DNA of 64,000 nucleotides, taken from NCBI GenBank assembly GCA_964017045.1, contig OZ024807.1, positions 4,898,481 to 4,962,480 of the forward strand, in the 5' to 3' direction. The notes under the pieces were generated by a model, which was not told the origin of the DNA, did not search any database, and worked only from the letters and a program-made list of their open reading frames with translations. This stretch comes from Omphiscola glabra. Its lineage: Eukaryota > Mollusca > Gastropoda > Lymnaeidae. Shown in pieces: positions 48,501 to 58,209 of the stretch; the first letter of the stretch is position 1; every line of letters begins with the position of its first letter. The position numbers and the translations under genes are program-made.

Positions 48501-50304
48501 ATATCAGTTAGAAAGTGAATTTCAGTGACACTCACCAACAATAAAGATCATTAAAATCTTACTGATACTTGAATCAACTGAAAGGTGTTGAACTGAACAT
48601 GAACATTGGCTTCCATCCATGTCATTGTTGAAAGCTACGGACAATCGGATGATATCTGTGTAGTCAAGTTCAATGTGGTTACTAGTTGTTCTATCCCTTG
48701 GACAGGTTAGAAGCATCTTACTTTTAGCTGGTATTCCTCCATTTGATTGGCATTCCAAAGTAATGGTTTGTTTATCTTTTACTATTATTTCCGAGGTCAT
48801 TTCTTTTCTAGTGCCGGAATTGTACACTGAAAGACTCGGTGGTACTGACGAAAAGAAACATGTTTTAATTATTTTCACATTATGTCTTTGCACTAACTAT
48901 ATTTATAAAGTAATTGATAAAAGATTACAATTTGCGTTTAAATTAATGCCTTTTGTCAGGTATTCTAAGCAATAGACCATTAGAGAAAATAATTCTTTAC
49001 TGGCAAAAACAAACTACAGCAGAATGTCGAAGGTTCGTTCCATACGACTTTTATCCGGAACGGTTGCTATCTGAACTGAACGAGTCTTTAAAAAAATAAT
49101 TTTCATCTTTCGCAAACAGTAAGAGGTGAAAAGTATTAACGTATTTTAAATGCTTTCTAATCAGTTCAACCCTTCATAGAAGCTTTACGCCTTACCCACT
49201 TCAATGTCTATTTCCTTAGTTATGGCAGCGGTGTTTATGTCTTGATTCTCAATTAAAAGATCAGGTAAAAAATCCAGAAATACTTTGTGCATCCCCGGAC
49301 TTTCAATTTTCAAACTTGTACTGCATTCAGTGGAATAATAACTGTTGACCCCTCTCAGGCTTTCACTGTGTGTTGGAGGCAAGCCCGTCAACGGCTCCTG
49401 ATGATGATAGCTCAAGTTAAATACATTTCTTGTTATTTGCATAAACTGCATACATTTTTACACAGTTAATGGGCACATAGAAACATAAATCTTAAAGAAC
49501 ATTAAAGTACTCTAAAATTGCAAGCAAAGGCTCTCGATTTCTTTAAATTTTAATCTATTTCAATCAAAAGAATAGTCATGGTATCGGTTTGAAAAAAAAA
49601 TTTAAGATATTTTTTTCCTTAACTGACAAATTTCTACCACGTATTTTATTTACCCAATGCAGATAAAATACATCATCGTTCATTACTTTACAAAACATTC
49701 TGCTGATTTCAGTCGTTCATATTCAACTTGCTGAAAGACTTTCATTTATTTTAAAAGCGAATCCTCTCTTTTTGCTGTCTTAATATGCTTGGCTGACTCG
49801 GATTATATTATTCCTGGCTGGCAGTTAAAAACCATCACAGTTGAAATGAAACGAAGAGACTTTCACTTAACTTAAGAAAACTACTCCCACAAAAGAATAT
49901 TTCTTTCCAAAAATTGGTGTGAGAAATTTCTCGTGCATAATACTTGCAAAAAGAAAATTAAAAATATAGGCCTCTTTTATAGATAGAAACAAGGAACTAA
50001 TGACGAATTTTTAAATTTCCTCACCACTTTTGTGATGTTTGATAATTTATGAATTTGAATCGATTCAAAAATTAATACAGTTTTTTGAGAGATAACATGA
50101 AAAGAACAAATTTATTCAACTGCGAAATATATTTAAAATCAATCAAATGTATTCCTACGCATTAATAAATCATGGTTTAAAACATTAACTTAGTTATTAC
50201 CCCCTTATGAGTCCATACACATTTGGCTTTAGGGTACATTTTACTGGTCTTACAAGAGATGATTGCATGAGTGGCGTTGAAATTATATGAGCACGTTGGT
50301 ATTT
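32787..50304 (-). CDS. Gene B: Ig/FN3 single-pass receptor with ITIM-like tail (5' end missing)
   Basis: Predicted surface receptor; the visible exons add up to about 983 residues. Order: Ig (2 exons), Ig, Ig, Ig (1 exon each), Ig (2), Ig (2), Ig-like (2), FN3, transmembrane helix, tail of two exons. Exons: 50304-50201, 49397-49196, 48844-48536, 45894-45586, 44626-44336, 43909-43779, 43452-43236, 41597-41452, 41210-41084, 40571-40446, 39824-39648, 37586-37290, 35609-35469, 34219-34104, 33044-32787. All junctions are GT-AG and phase-consistent. The signal-peptide exon should lie above 50.3 kb but was not recognised. The tail carries LTYVSV and VHYMAI, both fitting the ITIM pattern (S/I/V/L-x-Y-x-x-I/V/L). 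By analogy with vertebrate and cnidarian Ig receptors it may recruit SH2 phosphatases; this is inference. Gene A lies downstream on the same strand. Confidence 0.8.
33105..33345. repeat. About 18-bp tandem repeat in gene B last intron
   Basis: Units of the type TATAACTATATAAAAGAT, 12 or more copies, starting 60 bp upstream of the acceptor of the last coding exon. Confidence 0.9.
33640..34065. repeat. 18-bp tandem repeat in gene B last intron
   Basis: About 23 units of the type ATAGTAAAACTAATTTCA. Ends about 40 bp from the donor of exon 34219-34104, so the intron is mostly tandem repeat. Confidence 0.92.
34104..34219 (-). CDS. Gene B exon (tentative): cytoplasmic segment 1
   Basis: 116 bp, phase 1 to 0, exactly the phases needed between the helix exon and the last exon. 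Encodes YSYACSIPHIEYFSPNPDAA and SDGVYNNSTSLK; donor GTAAGC. The acceptor GATGAG is weak. A tandem repeat array starts about 40 bp after the donor. Confidence 0.5.
35150..35272. mobile_element. Half copy of the foldback element
   Basis: Matches the loop and right arm of the element at 39387-39593 (TCATTTGGTCTTAC, CCCAACAATAATATT, TCTGGTACCCGGGTACC). The left arm is absent. Confidence 0.7.
35469..35609 (-). CDS. Gene B exon: transmembrane helix
   Basis: 141 bp, phase 1-1. A hydrophobic stretch of about 24 residues (ITIIASSLAGFLIVLTLGII) is followed by MRTRRCH, a stop-transfer signal. The donor GTACGA is weak; reading through it ends at a stop within 8 codons. Confidence 0.75.
36775..36870. 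repeat. Dispersed repeat fragment (TATATAGCGC hairpin)
   Basis: TTTTATATAGCGCGGTACC, then GCTCACCACGCTGTACAT, a snap-back motif common in dispersed repeats of marine and molluscan genomes. Family not identified. Confidence 0.4.
37003..37029. repeat. Interstitial telomere-like repeat
   Basis: Four TTAGGG-type units, one with a T for G change (AGGGTTAGGGTTATGGTTAG). Too short to imply a former chromosome end. Confidence 0.6.
37145..37250. repeat. Short tandem repeat (AATTAGGTTTTAGAGAG)
   Basis: Four imperfect units of 21-26 bp just downstream of the FN3 exon donor of gene B. Confidence 0.8.
37290..37586 (-). CDS. Gene B exon: fibronectin type III domain
   Basis: 297 bp, phase 1-1. Encodes RPLCPTDFVI, MTISWRPGFNGGF, YNMTDLSEGTRYILSVETEN, SQGKTKCP. 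Aligns along its whole length with gene A exon 12. Acceptor AAATATCCCAG, donor GTAAGG. Confidence 0.85.
38108..38248. mobile_element. Truncated copy of the 1.9-kb hAT MITE, inverted
   Basis: Begins CAGGCCTGCACAAC and continues through sequence matching the reverse complement of about 2020-2157. The GC-rich repeats and the second end are missing. Confidence 0.75.
39231..39340. repeat. 36-bp tandem repeat, three copies
   Basis: Units with TTATATTAAGGATATAG and AAAGTACTGCTAAAATG, in the gene B intron upstream of the FN3 exon. Confidence 0.9.
39387..39593. mobile_element. Foldback element with 9-bp target duplication
   Basis: A near-perfect 207-bp palindrome: both arms contain CTATAGGTACACG, an ACCAGAA segment, and ACCAAAT near a loop of about 25 bp. 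Flanked by TTCTATAAA on both sides. Lies between gene B exons for the Ig-like and FN3 domains... upstream of exon 39824 in coordinate order. Confidence 0.8.
39648..39824 (-). CDS. Gene B exon: Ig-like domain, second half
   Basis: 177 bp, phase 1-1. Encodes IRIAMRLSNKKGLGVYSLTV and STLSFNLTAQ. Acceptor ATTTTTTCAG, donor GTAAAG. Counterpart of gene A 9785-9582; like it, it lacks the second Ig cysteine. Confidence 0.75.
40446..40571 (-). CDS. Gene B exon: Ig-like domain, first half
   Basis: 126 bp, phase 1-1. Encodes AEYYLSTDTLPSYGVPV and FNITLPVRVHPEPKNFSLL. The acceptor AACGCAG is acceptable; the donor GTCACT is poor, so the 3' boundary is less certain. Confidence 0.6.
41084..41210 (-). CDS. 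Gene B exon: I-set Ig domain, second half
   Basis: 127 bp, phase 0 to 1. Encodes YPTCSDTGLYRCNVFNML with the D-x-G-x-Y-x-C motif. Acceptor TTTTGTTTCAG, donor GTAAAT. Same length and phase as gene A 10851-10725. Confidence 0.8.
41452..41597 (-). CDS. Gene B exon: I-set Ig domain, first half
   Basis: 146 bp, phase 1 to 0. Encodes SETTLTCTALGDPLPTIII, an I-set first-cysteine region. Acceptor TTTATTTCTACAG, donor GTGAGT. Counterpart of gene A 11625-11456. Confidence 0.8.
43236..43452 (-). CDS. Gene B exon: split Ig domain, second half
   Basis: 217 bp, phase 0 to 1. Encodes LPIARVSRHSICYYPRQDT, GYYNTTCRTSL, NIVISMFPDLQL, and ends VKFEV at a GTAAGT donor. Acceptor ACCCTCTAG. Confidence 0.75.
43779..43909 (-). 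CDS. Gene B exon: split Ig domain, first half
   Basis: 131 bp, phase 1 to 0. Encodes VPQTPSCYKAFDEKTANIIC and TTNKVYPQANCHF. Acceptor CTTGTTTTCTCAG, donor GTGAGT. Counterpart of gene A 14878-14745. Confidence 0.75.
44336..44626 (-). CDS. Gene B exon: Ig domain
   Basis: 291 bp, phase 1-1. Encodes WVHLKCESVGGKPKQSDM, TIACPYKG and NLCNCSAKH (C-x-C-x-A-x-H). Acceptor TTTTACTTCTCAG, donor GTAAGG. A diverged paralogue of the twin exons. Confidence 0.8.
45000..46150. repeat. Segmental duplication unit 1 (carries Ig exon 45894-45586)
   Basis: Intron and exon sequence related to 48090-49100 in the same orientation. Intron parts are visibly diverged and indel-rich (for example GGGTACAT and TTCACATTATGTCTTTGCAC blocks shared), while the exon is almost unchanged. 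A stretch at about 45260-45470 has no partner in unit 2. Confidence 0.7.
45586..45894 (-). CDS. Gene B exon: Ig domain, near-identical copy 2
   Basis: 309 bp, phase 1-1, the twin of 48844-48536. Ig features: TLECQSNGGIP, LLTCPRDR, GQCSCSVQH. Acceptor CTTTTCGTTCAG, donor GTGAGT. Intron sequence on both sides is clearly related to that of the twin but much more diverged than the exon. Confidence 0.8.
47170..47835 (-). pseudogene. Helitron-type PIF1 helicase fragment
   Basis: Minus-strand pieces in several frames: ILFLDSPGG with the following T-D-K-S (degenerate Walker A), KTIALAIASSGNASTHL, GRTAHSALKLP, VIIMDECTMAHKK (Walker B) and GDFRQTLPVIPRS. Stops and frame changes break it. This helicase type is the C-terminal half of Helitron Rep-Hel proteins. 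It sits between the two near-identical Ig exons of gene B. Confidence 0.8.
48090..49100. repeat. Segmental duplication unit 2 (carries Ig exon 48844-48536)
   Basis: Partner of 45000-46150; see that entry. Both units keep acceptor, donor and 37 bp beyond the donor unchanged. Confidence 0.7.
48536..48844 (-). CDS. Gene B exon: Ig domain, near-identical copy 1
   Basis: 309 bp, phase 1-1. Encodes PPSLSVYNSGTRKEM, ITLECQSNGGIPAKSKMLL, SQCSCSVQH. It differs from exon 45894-45586 by only two bases, both amino-acid changing (N-S-G versus N-A-G; G-S-Q versus G-G-Q). Acceptor TTTTCGTCAG, donor GTGAGT. Confidence 0.8.
49196..49397 (-). CDS. Gene B exon: first visible Ig domain, second half
   Basis: 202 bp, phase 0 to 1. 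Encodes EPLTGLPPTHSESL and NSYYSTECSTSLKIESPG with the second cysteine, ending EIDIEV at a GTAAGG donor. Homologous to 43452-43236 and gene A 13161-12981. Confidence 0.75.
50201..50304 (-). CDS. Gene B exon: first visible Ig domain, first half
   Basis: 104 bp, phase 1 to 0. Encodes IPTCSYNFNATHAIISCKTS and MYPKAKCVW, the same pattern as gene A exon 5. The acceptor TTTTCTTCAG is excellent; the donor is GTAATA. Phase 1 entry implies an upstream exon. Confidence 0.75.
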
Positions 50305-53300
50305 CTGAAGAAAAAAAACAAACATTTTATTTGATTTAAGATGTAATTGTTTCTAAGTATTTTTTTATTCCTTGAAGTTCATCAATATTGGTCCAAAACG
50401 TTTGAGGCTGTAGTTTTAGAACATAATCTTATCAAAAATGTTATCTTTAAAACTTAGTACATTGTCGGTAAAAAATTAAATATTAATTTTCATTCTTCAT
50501 TTGAAAATATTGTTTAATTATAAAAGGATGACACATCAAACTATTGTTAAACAATGACTGCAAAGTCAAGTAGTGCTCTAAATCAGTATTAGAGTAATGC
50601 GATGTTATTTGTCATAAGTTGTAAAATGTTGGTAATTAAGAACAGTGTTCGAATTTGTTGTTGTTGTTTTTTTATAAATGTGTTCTTGACATTGTGTATG
50701 TTATTAAAAAAATACATTTGGGACCATGGTAAATATGTAAATATTTCATGTGTATAGATGTATATTAAATTATTTTTAGTGTTAGAAAATATCTTATTTA
50801 AACTGTAAAATTGAAATAATTTTTAAATTTATTATTTTAAAGTATTAAATATATATTTTCTAGGATGCAATTTCTAAAAATTGCAACACCAAAATGTGCA
50901 GAGAGGTCGTTTAGATGAGTTAACATTTAGAATTTAAAAATCCAGTTGATATGATTTCTCCCTATTGTTAAAAGAAGCATAAATAAAATTTAAAAAACGC
51001 ATGGAGCCGGCAAAAAAAATTTCTGTTGTTGCCAGTCAGACAATTGTGGTTCGCAGTATGTCAAGCTATTAGATATTGGTTTGTTACTGAAGTGCTTGGT
51101 TGATAGATTCATCGTGGTTGGGCTTATGAATATCAAGTTAAACACCAACTTAAACGGTAAAGAAGCGTAAAGAGTTTATTTAAAATGTACATCAGCTCAC
51201 AAATATTGGCTGGCTTGACTCAACATGAGTTACGAGTGTGTCTTAAGCTTAGTAATTTTTGCTAAAAGGACTTTCTCTCTATTCAAAATACACTAATGGT
51301 CCAGTGACCTCCAGCTCTCGACATCTTCGTTTTGGTCTCACTCCATCTTTCTTTAAGTCAGAGCATATTATCAGATACCTACTTATTTTAAAAACGCTCT
51401 CACGGCTTTCAACTCATGGACTCTAACGTCGCTTTAACGTAATTTAAACGGCTCACTTAAACTGTTTTTTATGCACCTTTCGACCAATCAGTGCGCATGT
51501 CTTTGAGACATACTTTAATTATTTCAGCTCGCTTGTACTATTCATGCATTCATGATCCGTGACCTTGGCCGAGCCTCTGTTTTTTTTTTATTAATACCTG
51601 CCCAATTTTTTTTTAATGACTCTATAGAAAAACGAGACTTTTCTAAGGCATTTTGAATGACTCAGTTCAAACTTTATATTTGTTAGCATATTTTTTATAT
51701 TATAAATAAATAAACAGTAGAGATAAACAAACCATAAAACATAGAGTGAGAGAACTATTATCTTTTCAAATAAAATATTTTATTGAAGGGATATGTATTC
51801 TAAATGAAAAAAAAAGGAATGAATTAAAAAAATTGTTTAAAAAAAGTTTGAGTCGAACATTTAAAACTAAATATCCTACCAGATTTAACAACTCCAACAA
51901 TGAAAACAAGCATAAAAAATCTCTCCATTGCGCGTTTTGTCGCCTTTCCTCGTACTGCCATTCTAATGAAATATGTACAGTACTGTTTTATCATGAGACA
52001 TGATGTATATTACCATTTAAAAGTGAGGTCAATAATTACCGGTGAACCTTTAAAAACGATAATTTATTTTAAGAAATCTAAGAACTTTTGTGAATTTCTA
52101 CTCTAGTTGAAGTTAAACAATATTAGACTCACAGCTACACACAATACAAAAAAGCGATTCTAAGAACTTTCATTTAAGAGCAACACACTTAAACTTTGCA
52201 CATTTTCAAGTAGTGTGTGTTGCAAGCTCGCATCAACAATGATTTCATTTGAATGGCCAGCATATTGAGGATTCGATTACATTTTTTAAAAAAAAATTAT
52301 TATAAAATGGGAAAGTTAATTATAAACACAATTAAGAAACTTAAGACTTGAGATAACATAGACAGACAGAGAGTCAGGCAGGTTGACCGAGAGGCGGACA
52401 AATAGATAAATGGACAGACGGCTGTTGGTTTGATCATGTAGCGACTTTCTCCACTTCACTGTTCTTCATCTTTGGCTTTCTGTATTTCTCTTTGTTTTCT
52501 ATACGGACTTTATGTCGCGTGTACTCTGCCTGTTCGATTCTCATATTCATTGATGTTGTCCAGCCTTAAAGGTGATTACAAAATTCCCTCATCTTTCCCT
52601 TACACATGTCATAATTCATTTTAATACAAATGTATAATTTCTAAATCAAATATCTCTACTTTCTACATATCTCGTTTCACTATTTGTTTCCCCTTCTATG
52701 AACAAAAGCGATTAATTGTGATGCGATTCTAGTGTTTTTTTCCTAAACTAAATTGTCACAATAAAATGTTAGACATAAGTCTCGTTTTAGACAGAGTTTA
52801 ACTTCTAACAAAAGTAGTTAATTAGTTTTTTATTCTTTAGAATTAAAATACGTTAGATTTTTAAGACACTTCTATTGTACATCACTTGAAACAAAAAACA
52901 ATAACAGTATCAAGCAGGAAATCAAATGACTTGATTTAAGTAAATTTTTCCGGTATAAGAATTCTTTTATTATTTTTTAATATTTGCTTTGTTACATGAT
53001 TCATCTTTTAAAACTATTATTTAACTAAAGATATTTGAACGTATACTTGAGTACTAGGAATTTCAAAAAAATGAAACAAAAGAATAATACTACAATTCAA
53101 CATTAGTGTCACTAGTGTGGTATAGATTATAACTATAATGTGTGCTTCGAAGATACATTTAAAAAACAATAAAATAAGATGTTTCTTTGTCGACTCGTAC
53201 TCTTACGAATATTTAAAGTCAGTTAGTTTGCGTGATGTTTAAGCGAAATACTTAACAAACTAGACATAGCAGGCCAAACATTGGCGACAGCAATGCGTGA

Positions 53301-56123
53301 ACTTCACATCTACTAGATATAGCCCGACAAACATTGGCGGCAGCAATGCATATCTACTAGATATAGCCCGCCGAACATTGGCGGCAGCAATGCGTGAACC
53401 TCATAAATAAATATTTTGATGTCCCAACCACTTTTAAACCGAATATTTTTTTACACCAAACTTAAATTGAGACGATTTAATTTTCCGAAAAAATTACGCG
53501 CCAAACGCAGTTGCGACATATAAAAGTATATAACATTTAGCGTAGTTATCGGGTATACTATTTTACGCGCTATTGAACTCATTATTGAACCTTACTTTCT
53601 CTTAAACATATGGAATTATTTATAGAAAGGAGCCGGAAATGGAAACAGTAAAATAGGAAGCCATCCGCGAGTCATACCAGAACCGTAACATATATAAGAG
53701 ATTCATGATTGTACATCAGATGGGTTAAGCATTAACAATGCGGGGCATGTTGCAAGCTTTTCGCCTAAGATCTTTTTTTTACTTCCGTCTTAACACAAGT
53801 TTAGTCTCTATTAAATGGTGCCGCTAATCGGCTCAGAGCATATTTAATTTGTTTAACATTTTCCTAACTGCAATCATAATTACATTGTTCCTAAAACGTT
53901 AATTTGGGCTGTCTTTGGTTTGAGTAAAAATGCTCGTTCTTTCAGAAGCGTGCAGATGAAAAACTAGCTTTGATTCGAAACCATTAATTACATATATAAA
54001 TGTTATTATATATGTATTTTTTAAAAGCTCCATCGGGTAAACAGGTTTTTCCATGGGGGGAGGTGGGGGGACTATGGTTTTCTCATTCAATATTTCTAGT
54101 TATGTTTTTTACCATCGAATTTACTCCTACAAATGTGGTAAAATTTAGATGACCAAAATGGTATCACCATTAAATTTAGTATTTAACATTCTATTTTTTA
54201 CATTACTCAGTATAGACATTAAATCTTAATTCCAATACCATTTTTCTTGCTTTTTTAAAACAATGTTTTAAGTATAAATAATTTGAATCATATAAACGTA
54301 ACATTTTTTTTACTCATTTTGAGCCATTTAATATGTAAAATCAGTTGTCTTTTGGTCAGCTGCATTGTTGTTTAAACATTCAATACACATTTAATTGTTT
54401 GAAAATTTGACTCATTCAGATCGGTATTTTTACTTGATGTTACAGTTGTGTTACATCTGAATTTCATGTGTACTACTGATGATTAAGAACACTTAAATGA
54501 AAGCGCAAACGTAAAGTTCATCATTTTACTTCCTCGTTTCGGGCAGCCGTATTCTGTAAATTAACATGTATGTCCGCAATGACCTAGATGCGCGGTTGTG
54601 ACATTAGTAATTAAACTCTTCATCAAAGAGCATGCCATCTTGATTTAGTGATAATAATGAAGTAAAGGAATCGAACTGAATTATAAAATATATGTGTTAT
54701 AAGATAACATAATTGATAAAGATCGTATGACTTATGCACACATTAAATGAGAGAAAATAAGGGGAAATTGGATACTTTAATGAAATTATTCTAAAAGGCG
54801 TTTAGACTAATAAAATATAAAATAGTTTAAATGAAGACATTTTTTTAATTCAATTTATTGTCATATTCCTTGACAATCTGAAGAGGTTTGGAAACCTTAC
54901 TATTGACTGATACCCCCCTCTGACCGATTAAAAAATGCTGCTGGCTGCCGTCCATGGCTTGACTTTTAAATAGTTATGGAATGGTTGGAGCGAATACACA
55001 TTTGTTTTGTAATATTTAATTGATGTATGTTACTTATTAAGTTCATGATTATGTTTGTTATATTGTATGTACAGCGTGCTGAGCTTTAGAAAACTAGAAA
55101 TAATAATAAAATAATAATAATAATATTTTCGAAATATTAACTTTCGATTCATTGATTTTTTTGATTTTTCATTTTTGTTGTTAATTCTTTGTTCAATAAC
55201 AGTTCATTAAATCCTCATAAGGAATTTATAAACCTTATATTCGAATACGGTAAATGCTTCTTAATTTGCTTGAATGCTAAATGTTGTATTGTTTGTCGAC
55301 TCGCTCGTCGTTTGGTGTCTTCCTCCGGTTTTCCCCCGCCCTTTGTTTCTTACTTTCTTTTCGTGATCTGACGACTGATCTTCCCACTCCCGACCCTCCC
55401 CTTTGTTACCTGTGAAGGCGTTCCTAGTGTTGGTCACGTGTTCACTATCTGTTAAGTTCAGATAAATCTAAAAAGGATTTCTAAGAAAATTCGCTGAAAA
55501 ATCAATGTTTTCTTCTGAACATTACTCTCATTTTTTTCTTAAACATAAGGGAAAGAATGATGTCATTTTTTATATAATTAGCAGCGTTCCCTATCGACAA
55601 CTCGTCATTTCAGTGTAGGAAAGAAGTCTCTGTACAAAAGAGAATCATAAAATCTACAAAACTATCGTTTTAAAATCTAGTTTATTTTGTCTTTGATTGT
55701 GTTGTAGTCCCATAAATGGATGTACTTTATACTCACTCATATTAATTAAAAATCCTTGAAACAATATGCGTTGGTCAGCTTTTACAATATTTGTTATATA
55801 ATCCGTCCATCACAATGTGACGATAGTGTAGAATTAGCCGGCCGAAATTACTTGGCCTGTGATATTTTTTAAGAGGAAAGGTCGGTTGCCTAGTTAGCAA
55901 ATCACCTATCTCCACGCATTTGGATAACACAAGTGAGCATAATGTGGATGATACAGGTTGGCACCTGTAGAATATCCCATAATTTTCATTGTGTCAGTGT
56001 CATACCACCTACAGTACTCCATCATTAGGTTTGAATTCAGAGTTTTTCCTACTATAAGATGAGTTGCTTTCCAAGGTTTAATGAGTCCCAGAGTCCAATT
56101 CACCCATGCTGCTGGTGATATAC

Positions 56124-56159
<36 letters not shown>

Positions 56160-58136
56160 CATGAAATAAGATAACAGACAAACTAACAGGACATGGAGCA
56201 TCCAATGAACTGCCGAATACACATACATCACACTAGCAAAAAAATTCCTACATCACTCAACACAAACATGCATATCCATTTACACATACCTACATCACTA
56301 CAAACATACCCCCATCACTCAACACAATCAATGATAAATTCGCGAAGACTAGGGTCAAGAAAAGAGTAAGAAATATTTAGAGCTTGGTGGGATTGTGTTT
56401 GCATTAAGAAAAGACATTATAACGGTCGATTCCTCAGAAAAGTCAATGCAAAACATTAGACAAGAGATACGACATTGACAGGACATAACAAATCATGTAG
56501 TTTATATAGCATCGCTCTAAATATGTCATTAACCAATACATTTATTATGCTCTTGGAAACTAGTTAGTACGTTTGAAATATGAGAAGTGGCATAGATGAT
56601 GTTTTAAATATCTTACTTTTACGCTATTCTATTTGTTTGAAAATGTTTTTTTATTAAGTATATTTATCCACATGCTTAAAAAGATGAATATTGATAAAAA
56701 TCTATCACCGGGTAAAATTTTAACTCTGTGATTGTAATTATCATATTTTTTTTTCATTTTAAAATTTTTCTTCTGTTAATAATCGTACTGAACTAAAAAA
56801 AATGTTGGTAAATTGTGCGCAAGCTCGCAACTTATTATTTTTTCTTATAAGGGCTATAGACATATATGTCAAACAGAGCTTTTGCATTTAATAAAATACA
56901 AGCATCATTCCAGTTTGTGGGACGTAATAATTAGGTTTCTGAATTAGTACAACCATTTTACAATTTAGATATAATGCGATAGACAGCGCCATTACAAATG
57001 CCTTAGAGATAATACGATAGACCGGACTATAGCAAGAAATGATTTACAGAAAATACCATAGACAAAACAACTACCAGCCAATGATTAAGAAAAAAAATTC
57101 AATCCAAAGTAAGGGCACTGAATCATGAAAGATATATTCAATACATTAATTAAATTAACAAAGCTAATATCAAGAGGATTCTTCCTATCACATAAAGCCT
57201 AATTGTTTCAGAAACGACAAAATCATGCCTGAAAATAGAACAATTAGTCGATTGTATACAATTATGAGTCACGACCACACGTGAAGAGGAAAATCTCTCA
57301 CACATGCAAAATTGAGTAGCTGCAGTTTCCATTTCCGATAGGATTGGTTCTCAAAAAGGTGTATATTTGGCAAAATTTAACACCTGACAGTTATTCTTAT
57401 CTATAATGATGAATAAAGAGGATATACGTAATTTGATATGGCTGGTAAAACGTGAAACAAACTCTATGAAGTATAATACATCAAATATTTTAAGATGGAC
57501 AAGTGTCGTTTTCTTTATTTGTCTAATCATTCTCCGCCAGAGCACTATAGTACTGGCTTTTTGTTACATTTTTATATCACAAAGACATGAATTGTAATTA
57601 AAAGTATACTTCTGGGGGACTAGGCATCTACCTCCTCTAATTCCATTATAGCGCATCAATCATAAAATATTGATTTATTTAGCGAATTTAAAATAATCAT
57701 TTTAAAAATTTTTTTAAGGAATCTTTTTTGTAACATTCAAAATAATCACATAATTATATGGTGGAAATATATGTATTTATTTATTATTATTATTATTTTG
57801 TTTTTGTCTGGCTTCGAGCCACAGAATGATTAAAGAAATAGTTGCTGTAAATCTAAACATTTATAGCTATAAAAAAACATGAAAGCTGCGTATAAAATAT
57901 AAAAGTTTGGTTGGTTGGAAGACCCCATGGAGAAGTACATATGTAAATAAATATCTTAAACATTTTGAGATCCACTGATCCGTCGGTTTACAAGAGACGA
58001 ACACACATCAAAGTTAATCATGTTAAATCTTAATTATGCGATTGTATATTAATTCCAATAACGACTCGTGTAAAGTAAAAGAATTTGTTATTCAGAAATT
58101 GTATGTGATTGATGTATTCAGATACATGAAAACGAA
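50305..58136. other. Long stretch without a recognised gene
   Basis: AT-rich. It should contain the missing signal-peptide exon(s) and promoter of gene B and the promoter of gene C, but I could not identify them. It holds the short tandem repeat at 53262 and an (AT)n run at about 56127-56158. Confidence 0.4.
53262..53402. repeat. Short tandem repeat, three copies
   Basis: Units of 45-60 bp with AAACATTGGCGGCAGCAATG and ATCTACTAGATATAGCCCG. The only organised sequence in the 51-58 kb gap. Confidence 0.85.
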
Positions 58137-58209
58137 ATGCGTGGGGTAAATTGTTACCGCTTAACTTTACTCGGATCTATAATGTTATCCTTTGTGAGCT
58201 GTCAAGACA
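58137..58209 (+). CDS. Gene C exon 1: signal peptide
   Basis: ATG at 58137, then [20 protein letters not shown] and CQD, a typical signal peptide with likely cleavage near VSC-Q. Phase 1 exit at a strong GTAAGT donor. An upstream ATG at 58125 is out of frame and stops quickly. Confidence 0.7.

Noticed and set aside
51746..52106. Two overlapping plus-strand open frames
   Set aside because: Lysine- and asparagine-rich as expected from AT-rich DNA; no splice-site or domain support.
55906..56205. Minus-strand open frame of about 99 residues near an (AT)n run
   Set aside because: The last 70 residues look protein-like, but no domain is recognised and no phase-consistent neighbour exon was found.
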